Assembly: GCF_001440415.1 (NCBI RefSeq)
Contig: NZ_LLYA01000156.1
Location: forward strand, 1-64,000
Source of the DNA: Bradyrhizobium retamae
Lineage (GTDB): Bacteria > Pseudomonadota > Alphaproteobacteria > Rhizobiales > Xanthobacteraceae
Length of the DNA: 64,000 nt
Reading direction: 5' to 3'
A model generated the notes under the pieces. That model was given only the letters and a program-made list of their open reading frames with translations, had not been told where the DNA came from and made no database searches. A program made the translations under genes and the position numbers. The stretch's first letter is position 1, and every line of letters begins with the position of its first letter. Shown one piece after another: positions 59,193 to 64,000 of the stretch.

Positions 59193-60761
59193 ATGACCTC
59201 GCACCGGATCTCCTTGCTGGTCGGGGCCGTGCTGTTCGGAATCGCAGGCAGCGCTCAGGCTGCCGGCGACATTGCGATCGTGCGCGACCTTGCAGGCCGC
59301 GTCGGCCCCGTGATCGGCTCGGCCCAGGCCTGCCGCGACATTGCGCGTCCCCGCATCCAGACCATCGCCGACAAGTTTTCACAGGTGATCCGGGAAGCCT
59401 CGTCGAACGAGGCAGAGCGTTCTGATCTCACCCAGACGTTCGATCGCAGCGTGGCCGACGGCCGCGCCGCCGTTAGCTCGGGCAAAATCGATTGCATCCG
59501 GGCGGATCGTCAGCTTGCCGATCTCGAACGCTCGATCTCGGGCCCTAGTCTTTCCAGCGTCATCGGCCCATCCCCTGCCGCCGCGGCAACGGCCGCGAAC
59601 GCAGCAACCGCGCCGACGGCCCCGGTCCCGACCGGGCCGCTGCCACGCGGCATCGGCGAAAAGGAAATCCGCTTCGGCATCGCCGCGCCCTTCTCCGGCC
59701 CGGCCCGTGAGCTGGGACGCCAGATGAAGCTCGGAATCGAGACCGCCTTCAACCGGATCAACGATGCCGGCGGCGTCGACGGGCGGATGCTCAAGTTGTA
59801 CGCCGCCGACGACGGCTACGAGCCTTCGCGCACCGCGGAAGCGATGAAGCAGCTCTATGAAAAGGACCAGGTGTTCGGCATCGTCGGCAATGTCGGCACG
59901 CCGACCGCGGCGGTTGCGATTCCCTATGCGCTCGAGCGCCGGATGCTGTTCTTCGGAGCCTTCACCGGCGCCAACATCCTGCGCAACGATCCGCCGGATC
60001 GCTACGTGTTCAACTACCGCGCCAGCTATGTTCAGGAAACCGACGCAGTCGTCCGCTACCTCGTCAAGATACGCCGGCTGCAGCCCCGCCAGATCGCGGT
60101 GTTCGCGCAGCAGGATTCGTACGGCGACGCCGGATTTGCCGGTGTCGCCAAGGCGTTTCGCTCTATGGGCGTGAACGACGGCGCCATCCTCCGGCTCAAT
60201 TATGCGCGAAACACCGTCGACGTCGACGACGCGATCAACCAGTTGAAGCTCGCGAAACCGCCGATCAAGGCCGTCGTCATGGTCGCCACCTACCGGGCCG
60301 CGGCGCGGTTCATCGAGAAGACACGCGACCTCTATCCCGGGTTGATCTACTCCAACGTCTCGTTCGTCGGCTCCACCGCGCTCGCCGAAGAACTGAAACT
60401 CTTGGGACCGCGTTACACCAACGGCGTGATCGTGACGCAGGTGGTGCCGGCGGTGTCGGGCTATTCGTCCGCCGTGCTCGAATACAAGAATGCGCTCGCC
60501 AAGTATTTCCCAGGCGAAGCGCCCGACTACGTTTCGTTCGAGGGCTATGTCGCCGCCAACGTGCTGATCCAGGGCATCAAGCGGACCGGCCCGCAGATCG
60601 ATACGGAGAAGCTGATCGACACGCTGGAGACGATGCGCAATCTCGACCTCGGTCTCGGGACCCAGCTCAGCTTCGGCCGCTCCGAGCACCAGGCCTCGAA
60701 CAAGGTGTGGGGCACGGCACTCGACGAAAGCGGGCGTTACCAGCCGATCGATCTCGAATGA
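59193..60761 (+). CDS. Branched-chain-amino-acid-type ABC binding protein with N-terminal extension
   Basis: A 522-residue exported protein with AAGGAG upstream. Residues 1-23 form the signal peptide. Residues about 25-115 are an unusual helical extension with two cysteines (GSAQACRDIARP and KIDCIRADRQLAD), then an Ala/Pro linker. The periplasmic binding fold begins near residue 158 (IRFGIAAPFSGPARELGRQM) and includes VFGIVGNVGTPTAAVAIPYA, FFGAFTGANILRNDPPDRY and ALDESGRYQPIDLE. It belongs to the LivK family, but no transport genes are adjacent. The extension makes a sensor or structural role possible. Confidence 0.82.
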   Translation: MTSHRISLLVGAVLFGIAGSAQAAGDIAIVRDLAGRVGPVIGSAQACRDIARPRIQTIADKFSQVIREASSNEAERSDLTQTFDRSVADGRAAVSSGKIDCIRADRQLADLERSISGPSLSSVIGPSPAAAATAANAATAPTAPVPTGPLPRGIGEKEIRFGIAAPFSGPARELGRQMKLGIETAFNRINDAGGVDGRMLKLYAADDGYEPSRTAEAMKQLYEKDQVFGIVGNVGTPTAAVAIPYALERRMLFFGAFTGANILRNDPPDRYVFNYRASYVQETDAVVRYLVKIRRLQPRQIAVFAQQDSYGDAGFAGVAKAFRSMGVNDGAILRLNYARNTVDVDDAINQLKLAKPPIKAVVMVATYRAAARFIEKTRDLYPGLIYSNVSFVGSTALAEELKLLGPRYTNGVIVTQVVPAVSGYSSAVLEYKNALAKYFPGEAPDYVSFEGYVAANVLIQGIKRTGPQIDTEKLIDTLETMRNLDLGLGTQLSFGRSEHQASNKVWGTALDESGRYQPIDLE

Positions 60762-60765
60762 TCGG

Positions 60766-60794
60766 GAAGCCGCGATCCCTCTGATCGCGGCTTC
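60766..60794. terminator. Convergent hairpin terminator
   Basis: GAAGCCGCGATC at 60766-60777 and GATCGCGGCTTC at 60783-60794 form a perfect 12-bp stem with a 5-base loop between two convergent genes. No long T-tract follows on either strand. It probably ends transcription of the binding-protein gene and the thioesterase. Confidence 0.65.
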
Positions 60795-60814
60795 ACCATG
60801 CCGCCTGTCCGCGC

Positions 60815-61588
60815 TCAGCGCTTCTCGATGACAAGGCTCTGGATGGCGCGGCCGAAATAGCCGCGCTCGTCGGCGAGCCGCGCCATTGCCAGCCCCGCGC
60901 CGTCGGGACCGATCCAGGACTCGGCATCAAGCAGGATCCAGTCGCCGACCGGCTCACGCGCAAAATTCACGGTCAGGTCGGCATTGAGAAAGGTCCACGC
61001 GCGGAAATCCAGCACGGCCGAGGTGCCGTTGCAGAAATCCGCCGCCGCCATCGCCCGCATCGCCTGCGATACCGGCGCGCCTTCCACGATCGGCCGGTCG
61101 ACGCGATACCAGATCGCGCCGGGACCGGGCTCGCCGAAGCGGCCGCGCGCGGCGCGCAGCGACATACCTGATACGAACGGGCTGGAGGAAAAATCCGCGG
61201 GCTCGACGCGCGATCGATCCGGCCCCGGTAGCTCGACTGGCAGGATCGCGGCCTCTGGCGGCAATTCCTGGGCCTGCACCTTGATCTTCAGCACGGTCGC
61301 GCCGACCACGACGACGCCTTTAGCCAGTAGCCTGACCGCGCAGAGCTGGATCTTGCGGCCCTCGCGCAAGACTTCGCTCTCGATGGTCAGCGGCGCCACC
61401 GGCACGGGGCGCATCAGGTCCACGGTCACGCGCGCAACCCGCATCGCGACCGGCGTCGGAATCCGCTCCGCCGCCCACACCACCAGCGCCGCCGGCGGCG
61501 AGCCGTGCTGCATGCTCGGATCCCATGGGCCTGCCGCAAAGGGGCTGGTGACGACGTCGTTGCCGTCAACGCGAAAAATACCGTCCAT
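60815..61588 (-). CDS. Thioesterase-family protein (double hotdog, TesB-like)
   Basis: From ATG 61588 (MDGIFRVDGNDVVTSPFAAG) the product has 257 residues. Two hotdog folds are suggested: first SMQHGSPPAALVVWAAERI with RVTVDLMRPVPVAPLTIESE, then MAAADFCNGTSAVLDFRAW, FLNADLTVNFAREPVGDWIL and DAESWIGPDGAGLAMARLAD. This is the layout of acyl-CoA thioesterases of the 4HBT_3 type. The substrate is unknown. A fatty-acid or CoA context fits the neighbouring SDR gene. Confidence 0.8.
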   Translation of the reverse strand: MDGIFRVDGNDVVTSPFAAGPWDPSMQHGSPPAALVVWAAERIPTPVAMRVARVTVDLMRPVPVAPLTIESEVLREGRKIQLCAVRLLAKGVVVVGATVLKIKVQAQELPPEAAILPVELPGPDRSRVEPADFSSSPFVSGMSLRAARGRFGEPGPGAIWYRVDRPIVEGAPVSQAMRAMAAADFCNGTSAVLDFRAWTFLNADLTVNFAREPVGDWILLDAESWIGPDGAGLAMARLADERGYFGRAIQSLVIEKR

Positions 61589-61709
61589 TGAATGAGAAGT
61601 CCTGTCGATCAAGGGACGAGCTTCTTGCCTGCTTCGGCGGAACGAGTCGAGCCCGCGGCGGACAGGGCACCGTGCGCCATTGGCGGGAGATGGCGAGCAA
61701 GGCGGCGCG

Positions 61710-62444
61710 TCAAATGAATGCCATGCCGCCATTGAGGACGATGGTCTGCCCGGTCATGTAGCTGTTGCCGAGCACCATCGCGACGGCTTGCGCGACTTCC
61801 TCGGCCTGGCCCATGCGGCCGAGCGGGATGTTGCGCGCGAGGTCCGTCCGGCCGCCCATCATGTCGGTCTCGATCAGCGACGGCGCCACCGCGTTGACGG
61901 TAATGCCTTCCTTGACGAGGCGCGCCGCGTAGCCGCGCGTCAGTCCTTCCATGCCAGCCTTGGAGGCGTTGTAGTGTACGCCGATGGCGCCGGCGCCGCG
62001 CGCCGCGCCCGACGAGATGTTGACGATGCGGCCCCATTTGCGCGCCCGCATCGCCGGCAGCACCGCCTGCGTGCACAGGAACGCCGATTTCAGGTTTACC
62101 GCGATGGTGCGGTCGAAATCGTCCTCGGTGAGATCGTCGACGCCGCGCAAGATAGCTAAGCCGGCATTGTTGACGAGAATGTCGATCGGACCGAGCGCGG
62201 AGCCCACCTGTTCGACCATGTTGGCGACGGGCCCAGCCTGCGAGACATCGGCTCCGATCGCGATGGCGCGGCCGCCACTGGCCTTGATCCGGGCGACAAC
62301 AGCATCGGCATCACCAGCGCGCTCGCGATAATTGACCGCGACCGCGGCGCCGGCTTCGGCAAGCGTCAAGGCAACTGCCGCGCCGATACCGCGGGACGCG
62401 CCCGTCACCAGTGCAACACGCGCACTCAGGTTGTGTTCGGCCAT
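61710..62444 (-). CDS. Short-chain dehydrogenase/reductase (FabG-like)
   Basis: From ATG 62444 the product has 244 residues. Classic SDR features are TGASRGIG at residues 14-21, NNAG at 92-95, Ser144-Ser145 in VNISSGAARG, Tyr158 and Lys162 in YNASKAG, and SLIETDMMG near residue 190. It probably reduces 3-oxoacyl or similar substrates with NAD(P)H. It sits between thioesterase and nitronate monooxygenase genes on the same strand. Confidence 0.87.
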   Translation of the reverse strand: MAEHNLSARVALVTGASRGIGAAVALTLAEAGAAVAVNYRERAGDADAVVARIKASGGRAIAIGADVSQAGPVANMVEQVGSALGPIDILVNNAGLAILRGVDDLTEDDFDRTIAVNLKSAFLCTQAVLPAMRARKWGRIVNISSGAARGAGAIGVHYNASKAGMEGLTRGYAARLVKEGITVNAVAPSLIETDMMGGRTDLARNIPLGRMGQAEEVAQAVAMVLGNSYMTGQTIVLNGGMAFI

Positions 62445-62492
62445 CACCGATCCTCCGTCGCCTTCACGGCGGCGCGCGACCCGCAAGGCACC

Positions 62493-63461
62493 TCACAATG
62501 CGGGGTCGACCGCCTCGTCATATTCCTTCCTGAACCGCGCGATCAGCTCGGCGGCCGGCACCACCTTGCCGATGCCGCCAATACCTTGGCCGCTGCCCCA
62601 GATCTCCTTCCACGCCTTCGGCTTGGCGCGCTCGCCGGAGGCGTCGGTGCCAAAACTCATCTTCGAGGGATCGGAGGTCGGCAGGTCGTCGGGATTGAGG
62701 CCGGCCTTGACGATCGACGGCTTGAGGTAATTGCCGTGCACGCCGGTGAACAGGTTTGAATAGACAATGTCTTCCGCCGACGACGACGTGATCATCTCCT
62801 TGTAGGCTTCGACCGCGTTAGCTTCCTGGGTCGCGATGAAGGCGGAGCCGATATAGGCAAAGTCGGCACCGAGGATGCGCGCCGCACGGATGGCGCGGCC
62901 GTTGGCAATCGCGCCCGACAGCGCGATCGGTCCGTCGAACCAGGCGCGCGTTTCCTCGACGAAGGCGAGCGGCGAGATCGTGCCGGCATGGCCGCCGGCG
63001 CCGGCCGCCACCAGGATCAGGCCGTCGGCACCTTTCTCGACCGCCTTGTGCGCGAATTTTTGGTTGATCACGTCGTGGAAGACGATGCCGCCCCAATTGT
63101 GCGCCGCCTGGTTGAGATCTTCGCGCGCGCCGAGCGAGGTGATCAGCATCGGCACCCTGTACTTCTCGCAGGCCGCAAGATCGTGGTCGAGCCGGTTGTT
63201 GGATTTGTGAACGATCTGGTTCACCGCAAACGGCGCCGACGGTCGCTCCGGATGCGCCTTGTCGTAGGCTGCGAGTTCTTCGGTGATCCGCGCCAGCCAT
63301 TCGTCGAGCAGCGAAGCCGGCCGCGCATTCAGCGCCGGAAACGATCCGACCACGCCGGCCTTGCACTGGGCGATCACGAGATCGGGCACGGAGATGATGA
63401 ACAGCGGCGATCCGATCACGGGTATCGACAGGCGGCCCTTGAACAGCGCGGGCATGGACAT
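62493..63461 (-). CDS. Nitronate monooxygenase family protein (copy 2)
   Basis: A 322-residue TIM-barrel flavoprotein with KGRLSIPVIGSPLFIISVPD at the start, LILVAAGAGGHAGTISPLAF and IALSGAIANGRAIRAARILG for the FMN site, and FAYIGSAFIATQEANAVEAY near the end. It is distinct from the copy at 53493: spacing and loops differ but the architecture is the same. It starts a minus-strand set with the SDR and thioesterase genes. Confidence 0.85.
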   Translation of the reverse strand: MSMPALFKGRLSIPVIGSPLFIISVPDLVIAQCKAGVVGSFPALNARPASLLDEWLARITEELAAYDKAHPERPSAPFAVNQIVHKSNNRLDHDLAACEKYRVPMLITSLGAREDLNQAAHNWGGIVFHDVINQKFAHKAVEKGADGLILVAAGAGGHAGTISPLAFVEETRAWFDGPIALSGAIANGRAIRAARILGADFAYIGSAFIATQEANAVEAYKEMITSSSAEDIVYSNLFTGVHGNYLKPSIVKAGLNPDDLPTSDPSKMSFGTDASGERAKPKAWKEIWGSGQGIGGIGKVVPAAELIARFRKEYDEAVDPAL

Positions 63462-63590
63462 TCGAAGCGATCCTCTGGTTATCAGGCAAACGATTTGGCT
63501 CTAGAGATGCCAGACGTCATACCAACCAACAAGGCAATCTTTCCAGTGTCAAGTATTGCGTTTTGGCGCAGCCAGATGACGGAACGACCA

Positions 63591-64000
63591 CTACTGACAG
63601 AGCGCCCTCGTCACATAATTTTCCGTCTTGCAATCGCCAGACTGCCGCTTGTAGCCGGGCAGGAACACTTTCGGCGAGCATTTCTCGGCCGCGTCAGTAT
63701 CGAGGCTATTGCCTTCCTTGTAGCCCTTGCTCTGGCACAGCCGGTCGGCGCCGGCCTTGCAGTCCGGCGCGCCGTTGGCCGCGACAAGACACGCCGCCCG
63801 CCCGCTCACCATGACTGATGGCCTGGCGATGTTCGGCAGGCTGTCGCCGGCACCCTTGGCGCCGGCGTTGAGATCCTTGATGGTCTCGCCCGGGCTCTTC
63901 AGCGGCAGCAACAGCGATTTGGATTTCTCGAACAGCTTTCCGATTTCGTTGATCAGGCCGGGATTTTCCTGGCGCGGCGCTTGCTGTGGCTCACTCTGCT
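63591..64000 (-). CDS. Cys-containing secreted-type hypothetical protein, 5' end outside window
   Basis: The frame is open from the window edge to a stop at 63591, giving 136 visible codons, and contains no natural start in the visible part. The visible chain reads NEIGKLFEKSKSLLLPLKSP near its beginning, then a C-terminal domain with six cysteines (AACLVAANGAPDCKAGADRL, CQSKGYKEGNSLD, KCSPKVFLPG, DCKTENYVTRALCQ). The cysteine pattern suggests a disulfide-stabilised periplasmic domain. No family is named. Confidence 0.6.
   Translation of the reverse strand, partial: QSEPQQAPRQENPGLINEIGKLFEKSKSLLLPLKSPGETIKDLNAGAKGAGDSLPNIARPSVMVSGRAACLVAANGAPDCKAGADRLCQSKGYKEGNSLDTDAAEKCSPKVFLPGYKRQSGDCKTENYVTRALCQ

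Noticed and set aside
59379..60689. Minus-strand open frame of 436 codons opposite the LivK-type gene
   Set aside because: Antisense shadow; no start signal or family motif.

Overview
The window is GC-rich chromosomal DNA that most resembles Bradyrhizobium or a close relative in Hyphomicrobiales. This is inferred from gene content (minCDE, Tat-type substrate-binding proteins, a MpaB-type oxygenase, a tup tungstate transporter, many small secreted proteins typical of the genus), from rhizobial intergenic palindromes (for example 37155-37202 and 53395-53496), and from a perfect CtrA-type site upstream of minC. I see no rRNA, tRNA, CRISPR array or intact insertion sequence.

Positions 1-17.3 kb look accessory. 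They hold two cytochrome P460-type haem proteins, a DoxX protein with an overlapping 47-residue secreted peptide, a quinone-oxidoreductase-like MDR protein, a DHA2 efflux pump, a LysR/peroxiredoxin/acetyltransferase operon, a soluble sulfite-oxidase-like protein with a flavin reductase, a cupin, a soluble histidine kinase, a DsbA-NhaA fusion and a host-attachment-family protein. Gene debris lies among them: an MFS fragment, a frameshifted DUF1993 gene, wrecks of isovaleryl-CoA dehydrogenase and methylcrotonyl-CoA carboxylase beta, a DsbA tail, and an ISL3 transposase tail abutting a truncated gene. A 42-bp element (37/42 identical) occurs at 2494 and 12515, each time in a divergent intergenic region.

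17.3-21.8 kb is a complete ptxABCDE-type operon on the minus strand (phosphite ABC importer, NAD-dependent phosphite dehydrogenase, LysR regulator), with a Pho-box-like site upstream. 22.1-26.5 kb carries a TPR-caspase protein translationally coupled to a DUF3592 membrane protein, downstream of an NlpC/P60-like peptidoglycan-binding protein. 26.7-28.4 kb is a small module (NTF2-like, HxlR, VOC) flanked by TTACGGTG/CACCGTAA palindromes; at its left edge lies a 93-bp partial copy of the 5' end of the kelch gene found at 30.5 kb.

28.5-64 kb is mostly ordinary chromosome: a peptide-type binding protein, Tat-exported kelch protein, MpaB-like oxygenase, MFS permease, lytic transglycosylase, the tupABC tungstate transporter with a divergent HTH/binding-domain regulator, a frameshifted methyltransferase, threonine ammonia-lyase, a LuxR-type two-component pair, secreted and membrane proteins of unknown function, a divergent EamA/MocR pair with a palindromic operator, a large MscS channel, an acyl-CoA synthetase, minCDE, a branched-chain-type binding protein with an unusual N-terminal extension, a thioesterase, an SDR and two nitronate monooxygenase paralogues. 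The first and last genes are cut by the window edges.
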